64,000 bases of DNA from Anaerospora hongkongensis (GCF_004339805.1 NZ_SLUI01000011.1:1-64000); one strand, 5' to 3'; counted from the first letter of the stretch, positions 29,624-41,023 are shown. Made by a program: numbers and translations. Notes: generated by a model not told the origin, from the letters alone.

Positions 29624-32569
29624 ATGGATAAATTTGTTGACATGAAGACCCGGTTTTCGGGAGTTCATGACTTAATGAAATTCAGGGTTACGGAGATCCT
29701 GCTGATATCTACAGAGTATGACGCCTATATTCTGGAAGAAGACGGGCAGCTGGTTGAGCAGATTTACCATCAGTTTAATGACCTGAGTATCCCCATAATA
29801 CCCCGCATTCACTGGGTAGATAACAGTGAAGATGCTTTTGAAGCATTGCAAAAGACAACCATCCACTTGATTATCACGATGTCACGGATTAGTGATCTGA
29901 GTTCCTATGAGTTTGAAGCAGCAATCCATGAAGCCTATCCCAACATTCCGATTGTTATGCTGTCGTATGACCGGCTGACGCCGGACATGATTACCCGTAT
30001 CAGGAATGTTAGCTGTATTAACAGGGTGTTTCACTGGTCGGGGGATAATAAGGTTCTCCTCGCCATTATTAAATACATTGAAGACCAGCAAAATGTAGAA
30101 GCCGACAGCAAGCTGGGCGTTCAGGCCATCCTGGTTGTGGAAGATTCACCAATCTATTACTCGCAGATTTTGCCGATCATTTATACAGAAATTTTAACGC
30201 AGACCAGATGCCTGTTGCTGCATGCTATGAATGTCAGTCACGGTTTGCTCAGAGTTCGCCTAAGACCGAAGATTCTTCTTGCCGAAACTTACGAAGAAGC
30301 GATGGGCTTATTGGTTACCTATCGTCATAACTTGCTCGGTGTAATCTCTGATGTAAGGTTTCCTAAGGATGGCGTTATGAATCCAACTGCTGGCTTTGAG
30401 TTGGCTGAGCGAGTACGGGAAATGATTGCCGATATTCCGTTTCTGCTGCAGTCGGAAGAACTGGAAAATGCGGACAAAGCCAGTGGGGCCAAATTGCGCT
30501 TTTTGAATAAAAATTCATCCCATCTAATGCAGGATTTACGAAATTATATTCTGGAGGACTACGGCTTTGGTTCTTTTGTGTTTCGGTATCCGGATGGCAG
30601 AATCATTGCGGAAGCAACGGACATTACGAATTTCGAAAAGATAATTCGCGACCTGCCTGATGAGAGCCTGTACTATCATGCGTCAAACTCTCATTTCTCG
30701 CGCTGGTTACGGGCCAGAGCGGAAATTGAAGTGGCGGATAAATTACGATTTGTGTCGCCAGGGCCCATTGAAAATGTTTCTGTGATTCGGGCCTATATCC
30801 TGAAAGTATTAAATGATTATTTTTTGCGATATCAGTCAGGCTTGATTCTTGATTTTGAAGGGCTTTCCAAGAAAGATATGGACAATGCCTTTATTAAGCT
30901 GGGGACAGGTTCGTTGGGCGGGAAAGCAAGAGGAATTGCTTTTATGAACGCTTTGATTGCCAAAGCCGGCATGGCGGACAAATATGAAGATATTACGATT
31001 AAGGTGCCCCGCTCATTTGTTGTGTGTAGTGATATCTTTGAGAAGTTTATGGCCGAGAATGATCTATATTCCTTTATTGCCGAAAAGCCAACGGAAGAGG
31101 AAATTGCGCAACGGTTTTTGAAGTGTGATTTGCCGGCTGCAACCCAAGAAAACCTGCGCGTATTGACTCAATATATAAAATGCCCGCTTGCTGTCCGGTC
31201 GTCAAGCATTCTGGAAGATTCCCGCATACTGCCTTTTGCCGGGATTTACCATACCTATGTAGTACCGAATATTCATGACGACCCGAAAGTGCGGTTCAAA
31301 CAACTTTCTGATGCCGTTAAACTGGTGTATGCCTCTGTCTTTTACGCTGCACCTGTGCAATATGCCCAAAACGCAGATATTCGAATTCAAGAAGAAAAGA
31401 TGGCTGTTCTCATCCAGCAACTGGTCGGGGAACTCTATGGTGATCTCTATTACCCGGCTATTTCCGGTGTAGCTCAATCCTATAACTTTTATCCGTATTA
31501 TCCGATGAAACCGGAAGAAGGAACAGTGAGTCTGGCTCTGGGCTTGGGAAAAGCAATTGTAGAGGGGGAGCGGGTATACCGTTTTTCACCGGTTCATCCG
31601 AAGCTGAATCCTCTAATTTCAACTCCGGAAGAGTATCTGAAAAAGGCGCAAAATGCGTTTTATGCTGTAAATCTTAAAACTTCGTCTGATATCTCAGTGC
31701 GGGCCGGTGAAGACTATATTTATGAGAAATTGCCAATTTCTCAGGCGAGTCAGGATCAATCGCTCGAGTATACTGGCAGTACTTATTCGGCTGAAGATGA
31801 CTGCATATATGATAGTGTCCATAAACCAGGACCCAAAATAGTGACATTTGCGCCGATTCTTAAATATAACAGACTACCGCTGACGCAAATTATTCAAGAT
31901 CTTATGAATCTAGGGATGAAAGCGTTTGGGTCAAATGTCGAAATAGAATTTGCCGTAAATATACCGAAGGATAAAGGTAAGCCTAAAGAATTTAATTTCC
32001 TGCAAATCCGTCCGATGGTGATCGGCAGGGAAGCCTTGCAGGTTACTCTTGATGAACCGAGAGACTCCTGGTGTTTTAGTGAGCGTACTATCGGCAACGG
32101 TTTTTACCAAAGTATCCATGATATTATTTTTGTTGATCCCAGGACGTTTGATTTGAGTGACAGCGTTCAAATTGCGAACGAGATCGGTGAACTGAATACC
32201 ATGCTGGCAAATGAGGGCCGCCGCTGCATCCTGATTGGCTTTGGCCGAATCGGTACGTCAGACCGGTGGTTAGGCATTCCTCTGGCATGGGAGCAAATGT
32301 CCCAGGCTCAGCTTATTGTAGAGGTTGATACAAAAGAGCTTCGTCCGGAACCTTCGCTGGGAAGTCATTTCTTTCATAACCTAACGGCCACAAATATGGG
32401 TTATTTCCATATACAATATGATAATAAGGAAAAGGCGAAGCTTGACTGGGAGTGGCTGCTTAGCCAGCCAGTCCTGCAGCAAACAAAATATGTAAAGTTA
32501 GTGAGAAGGGAAACAGCCATTGAGGCCAAGGTCGATGGGAGAAGCTTTAAAGGGATTATTTATAAATAG
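29624..32569 (+). CDS. Receiver-receiver-PEP synthase-like hybrid protein
   Basis: A 981-residue protein. Residues ~18-160 form a degenerate receiver-like domain. Residues ~165-330 form a second receiver with the acidic pair (VVEDSP), the phospho-acceptor Asp in GVISDVRFPKDG and the Lys in FLNKNSS. Residues ~425-830 match the ATP-grasp PEP/pyruvate-binding (PPDK_N) domain of PEP synthase: GTGSLGGKARGIAFMNAL, CPLAVRSSSILEDS, FAGIYHTY and NFLQIRPMVI. The swivelling phospho-His domain and the PEP-binding TIM barrel of PEP synthase are missing, so it cannot make PEP alone. It may phosphorylate or transfer from ATP to another partner. The last ~150 residues are unassigned. The gene stands alone between two terminators. 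RBS GGGGGG, ATG 29624. Confidence 0.82.
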   Translation: MDKFVDMKTRFSGVHDLMKFRVTEILLISTEYDAYILEEDGQLVEQIYHQFNDLSIPIIPRIHWVDNSEDAFEALQKTTIHLIITMSRISDLSSYEFEAAIHEAYPNIPIVMLSYDRLTPDMITRIRNVSCINRVFHWSGDNKVLLAIIKYIEDQQNVEADSKLGVQAILVVEDSPIYYSQILPIIYTEILTQTRCLLLHAMNVSHGLLRVRLRPKILLAETYEEAMGLLVTYRHNLLGVISDVRFPKDGVMNPTAGFELAERVREMIADIPFLLQSEELENADKASGAKLRFLNKNSSHLMQDLRNYILEDYGFGSFVFRYPDGRIIAEATDITNFEKIIRDLPDESLYYHASNSHFSRWLRARAEIEVADKLRFVSPGPIENVSVIRAYILKVLNDYFLRYQSGLILDFEGLSKKDMDNAFIKLGTGSLGGKARGIAFMNALIAKAGMADKYEDITIKVPRSFVVCSDIFEKFMAENDLYSFIAEKPTEEEIAQRFLKCDLPAATQENLRVLTQYIKCPLAVRSSSILEDSRILPFAGIYHTYVVPNIHDDPKVRFKQLSDAVKLVYASVFYAAPVQYAQNADIRIQEEKMAVLIQQLVGELYGDLYYPAISGVAQSYNFYPYYPMKPEEGTVSLALGLGKAIVEGERVYRFSPVHPKLNPLISTPEEYLKKAQNAFYAVNLKTSSDISVRAGEDYIYEKLPISQASQDQSLEYTGSTYSAEDDCIYDSVHKPGPKIVTFAPILKYNRLPLTQIIQDLMNLGMKAFGSNVEIEFAVNIPKDKGKPKEFNFLQIRPMVIGREALQVTLDEPRDSWCFSERTIGNGFYQSIHDIIFVDPRTFDLSDSVQIANEIGELNTMLANEGRRCILIGFGRIGTSDRWLGIPLAWEQMSQAQLIVEVDTKELRPEPSLGSHFFHNLTATNMGYFHIQYDNKEKAKLDWEWLLSQPVLQQTKYVKLVRRETAIEAKVDGRSFKGIIYK

Positions 32570-32589
32570 GTTTGGGTGACAGCAAAAGG

Positions 32590-32635
32590 AACGAGGGGAT
32601 ATTGAAACCAGATCGGTTCATATCCCCTCGTTTTT
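32590..32635. terminator. Bidirectional terminator
   Basis: 13-bp arms AACGAGGGGATAT / complement with inner TGAAACC/GGTTCA pairing, between the hybrid protein gene and convergent gdhA. Confidence 0.85.
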
Positions 32636-32658
32636 AGTGAGAAATATAAAAATTTCCT

Positions 32659-34403
<1,745 letters not shown>

Positions 34404-35810
34404 TCAAATCCCTAATCGTTCCTGGTTATTCATCGAAAAGCCGCCTTTTTCAACATCGCTGCCATCCAATACAGCGTCTATGCCCTCCTGGTAAGCAAGC
34501 TTTTTTACTACTCCATAGGATTGTTGTAAGGACAGCATATCGCCTTTCCCGGAAATAACCCAGAGTATTTGATAGCCTTTTGGTACCGTCAGGAGCTTAG
34601 CCTCTCCGTTGCCATCGGTAAAGTACACTAACAAATTCACTCGTTTTGTATTTGCATATTCAAAAACAGGCGTAAATCTCGTACCGCCTCTTTGCTTAGT
34701 CCTCGGCTGGATATCTTTGGCTGTGTTGACTGTATACACACGTCTAATTTGATCGTCACATTCGATGATGGTTAGCTCATGCGGGTAGTTTTGTAGAATA
34801 CGAAGGACTTCTTGGATCGCCTGATTAAACTCTGCGTCACTAATACTGCCGCTAATGTCAAGAGCAACGGCAATTTTAGCTTTATGACTTCTGAGTTGGC
34901 CGCGCAAATCCAGCCGGTCGGGCTGCCGGCGGTTTCTTCGTGTTATCGTTTTCTTATGCTTGCTCTCCACAGTGCCCAGTAGTCTCTTCAGATAGAGATT
35001 CCACGGCAGTTCACCTTTATTTTGTTTCAGAGAAGTGATTAAGCTTTCTACATAGGCTGGAATTGTTCCCTTTAGCGAAGCATTAACCAGTTTTTCGGTG
35101 AATTCCCGCCAGGTTTGTTCATCCAGTTCGCTGGCATCGTTCCAAAGGGCATGAGTTTTTTCCGGGTCGTAGGCCATGGCGATTCCTTCATCACGATTGT
35201 GATTATCCTCAGGGCCATCTTCCGTTTCCTCCAGCAAATCCAACGCAGTTTGAATTTCCTCTACGTAATATTCAAAAGGCTCGAAGGGCAAGAGCTTCAA
35301 GGAGAAGTTGAGATTAGCCCATTCTAAGGTAGTGGCATAGGGCGGCAGATGATCTAAATAGGTATTTACCACGATATCCATGGCAATATTCACAGCTAAG
35401 GTGCTGTAGCGGTGCAGATAAGCTTTTGCTCTGAGGAAATGCAGCGATACAATATGAAGAATTTCATGTTTAATTTCACTTTCCATCTGCTTAAATGTAA
35501 GCGTCAGGAATATGATGGGATTAAAATAGATGACATGCTTTGCATCCCTAAAATTTACAGCGGTGGGGCTGCTGATATCAAAACGGATCTCTCGCGGCAT
35601 TTGTAACATAAAATACCCGTAAAATTGATCTTTGTCTTCCAGCAGACTGGCATTCACTTTGTCTACTAAGCGGAAAAACTCATTTTTAAAGTTTTCGGGT
35701 ATGTGCAGCTGAGCTTGCTCTTTTCGCTGATTAGCTTTTAGGTAGCGGTCGACAATGGCATAAGCTTGTTCATAAAGGATAGCTGCTTGATCAGCAAAAT
35801 ACAGTTCCAT
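34404..35810 (-). CDS. VWA-like protein with metallopeptidase-like domain (DUF2201 type)
   Basis: A 468-residue protein. The N-terminal part (about 1-140) has the putative metallopeptidase-like domain of this family, including the zincin-like HEILHIVSLHFLR. A charged linker follows (LEETEDGPEDNHNRDEG), then a VWA-like domain (about 320-450) with the MIDAS-type DISGSISDAEF and later FTDGNGEA. The ATG at 35810 follows TCAGGAG, with five bases after the stop of the MoxR ATPase gene. It is the usual partner of a MoxR AAA ATPase in ATPase/VWA pairs. Substrate unknown. The HExxH may or may not be catalytic. Confidence 0.85.
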   Translation of the reverse strand: MELYFADQAAILYEQAYAIVDRYLKANQRKEQAQLHIPENFKNEFFRLVDKVNASLLEDKDQFYGYFMLQMPREIRFDISSPTAVNFRDAKHVIYFNPIIFLTLTFKQMESEIKHEILHIVSLHFLRAKAYLHRYSTLAVNIAMDIVVNTYLDHLPPYATTLEWANLNFSLKLLPFEPFEYYVEEIQTALDLLEETEDGPEDNHNRDEGIAMAYDPEKTHALWNDASELDEQTWREFTEKLVNASLKGTIPAYVESLITSLKQNKGELPWNLYLKRLLGTVESKHKKTITRRNRRQPDRLDLRGQLRSHKAKIAVALDISGSISDAEFNQAIQEVLRILQNYPHELTIIECDDQIRRVYTVNTAKDIQPRTKQRGGTRFTPVFEYANTKRVNLLVYFTDGNGEAKLLTVPKGYQILWVISGKGDMLSLQQSYGVVKKLAYQEGIDAVLDGSDVEKGGFSMNNQERLGI

Positions 35811-35814
35811 CGAT

Positions 35815-36945
35815 TTATCTCCTGAAAGAATGATAAGCTGCAAAATAAGCTTCTACAAAATTTTCGTTTTCTATTGCATACTGATATGTCTCGACATAGT
35901 TATTTTTGATATCCTTCATAATACCGATCATCAAATCGACAGGATATATTTTTAATAGCTCGATTAAGCGTTCAATCGAAACAGTTTGATCATGAGTACC
36001 ATTATGAATGGTTGTTTCCACATGCTGCAGAATGTTCTTAGCGGCAAGGTAAAGCCTTGTATGACTTTCTTTCCTGATCTTGTCCTTAACAAGGTCAGAC
36101 AGGGACTCTCCGGCAAATACATCGTCGTAAGTAAACAGGGGGGGATAATCGGACTCAGCAAAAGCAACAAACTCTTCTGCGATGAGCCTGCCGACATTTC
36201 CTTTAACCACATTTAAAAATACAGAGCGGGAGATTGAATCTTGGTTTTGCTTATAGACTTTATACAGTCCCGAAATTCTTTCATAACTGCGGGGTGTTGC
36301 CCGAATATCATCTGTGTTAACTTTATGCAGATATTCGGGAAATGTAGAAATAAACTCGATCACTTTTTGCTCAAGACCTGCAGTGATTGCCCAATCGATC
36401 CACTGGGCAGAATCGGGTTCCATATGTAACCACACAAAGCGATTTTCTTGTGCGGCATCCATATCAGTCACCTGGTAATCAAAATCCGTGCCATATTTAC
36501 CGGAGGGATTCATAGCCGCTACGATTTTTACACTGTTAGGTAACGTATAGCCATTAATTTCCCTGTTTAGGATTAGATTCATAAGCTCTTGCTGGACGGT
36601 ATGCTCGCAACGGTTCACTTCGTCGATAAATAAAAGAACCGTTTTTCCATTCAGGATTTCTTCATCAATTTCTCTGAGTTTATGATGAACGGCATATATG
36701 GTGGCTTTTTTTTCAACTTTGTCTCCTTGTGGATTAACGCTTGCATAAGGTTCTATCGTTGGCAGTCCGCCTATTTCGCCTTCTTTTAAAAGATTGCCGT
36801 CAATGACAATTAAGCTCCAATTATGTTGATGAGCAAGTTCTTTGGCTAAAGCAGTTTTGCCGACGCCTGTTTCCCCCACAATTAACGGTACTTCCCCTAT
36901 TGCCAGCACCAAATCAACACTTTTTAATGTATCGGTAAAATTCAT
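35815..36945 (-). CDS. MoxR-family AAA+ ATPase
   Basis: This 376-residue AAA+ protein has Walker A VGETGVGKTALAKEL, Walker B LLFIDEVNRCEHTVQQELMNLILNR, sensor 1 in VAAMNPSGKYGTDF and sensor 2 region ATPRSYERISGLY. It matches the MoxR/CbbQ group, which act as chaperones with VWA-domain partners. ATG 36945 is chosen because AGGTGGG precedes it; the first in-frame codon at 36957 lacks spacing. Gap to the next gene on each side is 4 and 12 bases, so it is the middle gene of a three-gene operon. Confidence 0.9.
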   Translation of the reverse strand: MNFTDTLKSVDLVLAIGEVPLIVGETGVGKTALAKELAHQHNWSLIVIDGNLLKEGEIGGLPTIEPYASVNPQGDKVEKKATIYAVHHKLREIDEEILNGKTVLLFIDEVNRCEHTVQQELMNLILNREINGYTLPNSVKIVAAMNPSGKYGTDFDYQVTDMDAAQENRFVWLHMEPDSAQWIDWAITAGLEQKVIEFISTFPEYLHKVNTDDIRATPRSYERISGLYKVYKQNQDSISRSVFLNVVKGNVGRLIAEEFVAFAESDYPPLFTYDDVFAGESLSDLVKDKIRKESHTRLYLAAKNILQHVETTIHNGTHDQTVSIERLIELLKIYPVDLMIGIMKDIKNNYVETYQYAIENENFVEAYFAAYHSFRR

Positions 36946-36957
36946 CGTATATCCCAC

Positions 36958-37767
36958 CTATTTTAGCTTAAGCTTTTCATCTACGGCTATTTTTTTCGCT
37001 TTTTTACTGCCATGACGATAAATAAACTGTAACTTATCCATCGAGATCACGTCGCTATTTGTAGCGCACATATTACAATTTAGATAATCACGGACATATT
37101 TTTCTTCAACATCTTCTTTTGCTAATACTTCCTGCACTGCTTGATTTAATTCGTCTTGGGAGATTTCTATATCAGTTCTGCAATATTTAAGCACTAAAAT
37201 GTTTGCTTTTACGAACTCTAGCAGTTTGTTTTTATCTAAATTATTGATCAGCCGTATTGCCCGTTCATCCTTTTTGATGGCGATAAGCTCGGCGGTGCGG
37301 GCAGGGTCTTTGATATAGCGCAAAGCGTCATAGCTTATTCTTACGGCTTCTTCTTGTACCGTTTCAAAAGGGTTTTTTATAAATTTGATGGCATCAAAAT
37401 TTTTTCTTACGGCTAATAGCTGCAGTTCTTCACTTGGATTAGTAACGTATTTAATCGCCCAGCCTGCTTGCTGCAGCGCTAATTTGGACAGTTCAGTGCT
37501 TGGATTCCGGATATAAGCAAGGTTATTCCAACCGGCGTTTACTGCTTTTATCAGCATTGCTTCCGTTGGGTCGCCAATGTATTGGATGGCCCGGGCATTA
37601 TTTTCTATTGCTGCCTCTTGCATCGCTCTAGTCGGAGCTTGGATATACTGTAGGGCAAGTCCGTTTTTTCTTACGGCCAATAGCTTCAACTCATCTGACG
37701 GATGTTCGAGATGAGCGATGGCATTCGGGTTATTATTTATCATTTCCGCAAGCTTTGCTTTGTCCAT
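36958..37767 (-). CDS. 22-residue tandem-repeat protein, DUF4116-like
   Basis: A 269-residue protein with seven in-register 22-residue helical repeats at about residues 22-175. Each begins with a Pro turn ([ND]P) and ends in A[IL].YI. Examples start NPSEELQLLAVRKNFDAI and DPTEAMLIKAVNAGWNNL. The C-terminal part (residues 176-269) is helical with Cys in CNMCATN. ATG 37767 has AAGGAAAC ahead. It is the first gene of the operon with MoxR and VWA genes and could be an adaptor or substrate-recognition scaffold. This is inference; repeat proteins of this type are mostly uncharacterised. Confidence 0.8.
   Translation of the reverse strand: MDKAKLAEMINNNPNAIAHLEHPSDELKLLAVRKNGLALQYIQAPTRAMQEAAIENNARAIQYIGDPTEAMLIKAVNAGWNNLAYIRNPSTELSKLALQQAGWAIKYVTNPSEELQLLAVRKNFDAIKFIKNPFETVQEEAVRISYDALRYIKDPARTAELIAIKKDERAIRLINNLDKNKLLEFVKANILVLKYCRTDIEISQDELNQAVQEVLAKEDVEEKYVRDYLNCNMCATNSDVISMDKLQFIYRHGSKKAKKIAVDEKLKLK
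37243..37704 (-). repeat. Seven 66-bp coding repeats
   Basis: Encodes the seven 22-residue repeats of the protein at 36958-37767, all of exactly the same length with no spacers. Protein-level consensus [N/D]P..E...LAV..N..AI.YI. Divergent at DNA level. Confidence 0.75.
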
Positions 37768-37969
37768 CAGCGTCGTTTCCTTCCGTACCTTTTTAGCACA
37801 CCATGGCAACCTCATTATACCATTGTCTAAAAGCGGGAGCTATAAAGGAATCGCTAGGCTGGCATTCCAAAATGATGGGACTGTAAGGTGTGAAATAAAA
37901 AAGGACTTATTTGTTGGGAAAAAGAACTATGGAGCTAAATATGTTTACAAAGTTAGGAGAGTTCCTCTA

Positions 37970-39268
37970 ATGAATAAAATGCCGGAAGCTTTAAACAAAT
38001 GCAGCGCAAGGCAGGCATTTCTCGCAAGCTGCGCAGCAAAAACACGCCTATTACATACGCCTGTTTCCGATCCTTATGAGGTTAGCGGGCACCCAAATCC
38101 AGCCGGACTTGGTGACGCCGGACCTTTTTCCCAAACCGGCTCCTGGGGGCAAAGCTCTGTTTTATTTCCTACCCTTGAGACTTATCGCCAGGCAGATGGC
38201 TGCGGCAGGGCGTCCTATGGCGGAGCGGAATATGGTGTTGTGCAGACACCGGAAGCTGAAGCGGTATGCAAAAAAATTGCTGCATTGCATAACGGCCATG
38301 GGGCTGTTATCTGCCCGTCAGGATTAGCTGCAATTGCCACAACGTTAGATGCCTTGGCACCGAAAGCGGTACTTATTCCCGATTGTGTATATGGACCGAT
38401 GCTTCGGCTGCTAAACCGGCGACGCATCAAGCCATTCCGTTATCCGGCAGGTGCTTCGGCAACAGAATTTCGCGCCGTATTAGAAAAAGCGTCCAGTGAA
38501 TATTCTCAGGGGCAGGAGCTGCTTGTCTATCTTGAGGCTCCCGGCAGCGGCACCTTTGAAATCCCCGATATTGAGGGGATTGCAGCAATTGCAAAGAACG
38601 CCGAGCTGCGAACGGTTATGGATAATACCTGGGCAAGTCATATTCGCTTTTTACCGCTTGAGCACGGCATAGATATTGTCATACAAGCGACGACAAAATA
38701 CGAAGGCGGTTATGGGGATACGCCGTCAGGGGTTGTCATTGCCAAAGACCCGCAAGATTTACAGCACATTGCTGACGAGTTGCGCGCAACCGGCAATGGT
38801 GCAGTGGCACCAACGACTTGCTCACGGCTTTATCACCGACTTGACTCGACCGAAGAGCGGCTGAATCAACATGCTGAAACCGCTCAACGACTAATGGACT
38901 GGTTTTTAACGCAGCCATTTACTGCCGGCGTTCTTTCGCCGGCGCTGGAGACCTCGCCTTATCACGAGCGTTTCCAATACTATTTCGGCAAGGGAAACGG
39001 CCTTTTCAGTGTTATCTTTCAACCGGATATTCCTGCAAATAAAGTCGAAGCTTTTGCCGATGCGCTAAACCTGTTCTGGATTGCCGAGAGCTGGGGCGGA
39101 CATTTGTCACTTGTATTGCCGGTACATGCCAAGCGGGAAGTTACATCCATGCCGGATGGTTACGTATTACGCTTCCATGCAGGTCTCGAAGATTATCAGG
39201 ACCTGCTGCGCGATCTTGAGCAGGCGGCACAAGACACTCTTTTGACGGCGCCAGCGGGCACACAGTAA
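37970..39268 (+). CDS. Transsulfuration-family PLP enzyme (cystathionine lyase/synthase type)
   Basis: A 432-residue Cys/Met metabolism PLP enzyme. PLP-binding pieces are ICPSGLAAIATTLDAL, EAPGSGTFEIPDI, MDNTWASHIRFLP and the Schiff-base Lys in QATTKYEGGYGDTPSG. The N-terminus aligns from KTRLLHTPVSDP; about 28 residues before it and an insertion (PNPAGLGDAGPFSQTG) make it longer than the usual 380-400. It is closest to cystathionine beta-lyase (MetC). ATG 37970 with AGGAGA is selected; the open frame further upstream overlaps the divergent repeat-protein gene. Substrate assignment is tentative within the family. Confidence 0.88.
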   Translation: MNKMPEALNKCSARQAFLASCAAKTRLLHTPVSDPYEVSGHPNPAGLGDAGPFSQTGSWGQSSVLFPTLETYRQADGCGRASYGGAEYGVVQTPEAEAVCKKIAALHNGHGAVICPSGLAAIATTLDALAPKAVLIPDCVYGPMLRLLNRRRIKPFRYPAGASATEFRAVLEKASSEYSQGQELLVYLEAPGSGTFEIPDIEGIAAIAKNAELRTVMDNTWASHIRFLPLEHGIDIVIQATTKYEGGYGDTPSGVVIAKDPQDLQHIADELRATGNGAVAPTTCSRLYHRLDSTEERLNQHAETAQRLMDWFLTQPFTAGVLSPALETSPYHERFQYYFGKGNGLFSVIFQPDIPANKVEAFADALNLFWIAESWGGHLSLVLPVHAKREVTSMPDGYVLRFHAGLEDYQDLLRDLEQAAQDTLLTAPAGTQ

Positions 39269-39447
39269 TGGAGAGTGGGCAAAATAAAGGGGTTTGAGTT
39301 TGTGCTGTATATTTTGAACAAACAATGGGGAAAATCTCTGTTCAATCTGCCCCTATAGAAGAGAATAGTAAGAATGTTACAATATAACTTGGAATTGTGA
39401 GTTTATTCGGGTTTTATGAGCAATTTGTAAAGTTGGAGGAGGCGGTC

Positions 39448-39513
39448 TTGTCAGGTGAGCTGACAGTGGTGGTATTTGTCATGAAATGGAAGCTTAATAA
39501 AGAAAGGAAGTAA
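39448..39513 (+). CDS. Possible 21-residue leader ORF before pepD
   Basis: TTG 39448 follows an unusually strong GGAGGAGG and encodes MSGELTVVVFVMKWKLNKERK, ending 5 bases before the pepD start. It overlaps the pepD RBS. It might be a leader peptide or chance; little supports expression beyond the RBS. Confidence 0.3.
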   Translation: MSGELTVVVFVMKWKLNKERK

Positions 39514-39517
39514 GAAT

Positions 39518-40978
39518 ATGACAGGAATACTTAACGATCTCCAACCAGTTGAAGTGTGGAAATACTTTGAAAAGCTATCTCAGATTCCAAGAGGATCGGG
39601 CAATGAGCAAGAGGTTAGCAATTATTTGGTAGCTTTCGCTAAGAAGCATGGTTTGGACTATGTTCAGGATGCTGCACTTAATGTTGTTATAAAAAAGCCA
39701 GCATCATCAGGATATGAAAACAGCCCCGCTGTAATTTTACAGGGACACATGGATATGGTCTGTGAAAAGAATAAGGATAGTGAACATGATTTCACGAAGG
39801 ACCCACTCAAGCTGAGAATTGTTGACGACATGATTTATGCAACGGGTACGACGTTAGGCGCAGATAACGGAATTGCGGTAGCTATGGGCCTGGCAGTCCT
39901 GGCTTCCAAGCAGTATTTACATCCGGCAATCGAATTGGTGGTAACGACCTCGGAAGAAACCGGTATGGACGGTGTAATAGCCCTCGAACCCAGCCATGTA
40001 GATGGCAGAATTCTCATCAATATAGACTCTGAAGAAGAAGGAACATTATTAGTAAGCTGCGCCGGAGGTGTTACGGCCAGAACCAGCATTCCGGCGGTAT
40101 GGGAAGCGACGACCGATACGACGTTAATTCCCTATGCCATTAAGGTGAGAGGCCTGAAGGGCGGACATTCGGGGATGGAAATTGATAAGGAACGCGGCAA
40201 CGCCAATAAATTAATGGGCCGGACTCTGATGTCTGTTTTAGCAAAAACAGATTTTGGGCTTGTCTCGCTTCAAGGTGGAGCGAAGCATAACGCTATCCCG
40301 CGGGAAGCAGATGCGGTGATTGTAGTACGTGAGCAGGATAAGGCGGTTGTTGAACAGGCAATAACGGAATGTGGCACCATGTTTGCTGCCGAACTCAGAA
40401 CAGCCGATCCGGATGTACAAGTGGCTTTTGAGCTCTTACCTGCATTACCTCCGGCAATGCTGTCAAAAGAAGCTACTCAACAGGTAGTCAATTATTTGTA
40501 TGTAGTGGTCAATGGTATTACTTCCATGAGCATGGACATTAAGGGACTGGTAGAAAGTTCGTTAAACCTGGGAGTAGTAGCTACCACTAAGAACGCTGTT
40601 GAATTTATCAGTTCAATCAGAAGTTCCGTTAAAAGCCTGAAAACGGACTTGTATAACAGACTGGTTGTGACCGCACAGCTAAATGGCGGCAGTGTTGTCA
40701 GTGAAGCCGATTATCCGGAATGGGCATACAACCCTGATTCAAAAATAAGAACCCTTTTTGTAAACGTATATGAAAAGATGTATGGGAAAAAACCGCATAT
40801 TACAGCGATACATGCCGGACTGGAATGCGGGTTATTCACGGAAAAGTTTAATGGAATGGATGCTATTTCATTTGGCCCGAATTTGTATGATGTTCATACG
40901 CCCAATGAGCATATGAGCATATCCTCTGTCCAGCGGACATGGGAATACTTGCTGGAAGTATTGAAAAACGCAAAATGA
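39518..40978 (+). CDS. pepD: Aminoacyl-histidine dipeptidase PepD (M20)
   Basis: The 486-residue M20 metallopeptidase cleaves Xaa-His and other dipeptides. The di-zinc ligands lie in LQGHMDMVCEK, TTLGADNGIAVAMG, TSEETGMDG, LINIDSEEEG and, at the end, HAGLECG. The lid domain spans about residues 190-390. RBS AAAGGAAG. The OPT peptide transporter gene follows after 45 bp without a terminator, so the two probably form a peptide-uptake and hydrolysis operon. The length matches E. coli PepD (485). Confidence 0.95.
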   Translation: MTGILNDLQPVEVWKYFEKLSQIPRGSGNEQEVSNYLVAFAKKHGLDYVQDAALNVVIKKPASSGYENSPAVILQGHMDMVCEKNKDSEHDFTKDPLKLRIVDDMIYATGTTLGADNGIAVAMGLAVLASKQYLHPAIELVVTTSEETGMDGVIALEPSHVDGRILINIDSEEEGTLLVSCAGGVTARTSIPAVWEATTDTTLIPYAIKVRGLKGGHSGMEIDKERGNANKLMGRTLMSVLAKTDFGLVSLQGGAKHNAIPREADAVIVVREQDKAVVEQAITECGTMFAAELRTADPDVQVAFELLPALPPAMLSKEATQQVVNYLYVVVNGITSMSMDIKGLVESSLNLGVVATTKNAVEFISSIRSSVKSLKTDLYNRLVVTAQLNGGSVVSEADYPEWAYNPDSKIRTLFVNVYEKMYGKKPHITAIHAGLECGLFTEKFNGMDAISFGPNLYDVHTPNEHMSISSVQRTWEYLLEVLKNAK

Positions 40979-41023
40979 AAGCTGTAAGCATCGCGCAACA
41001 AATAAACGATTGGGAGCATTGAT

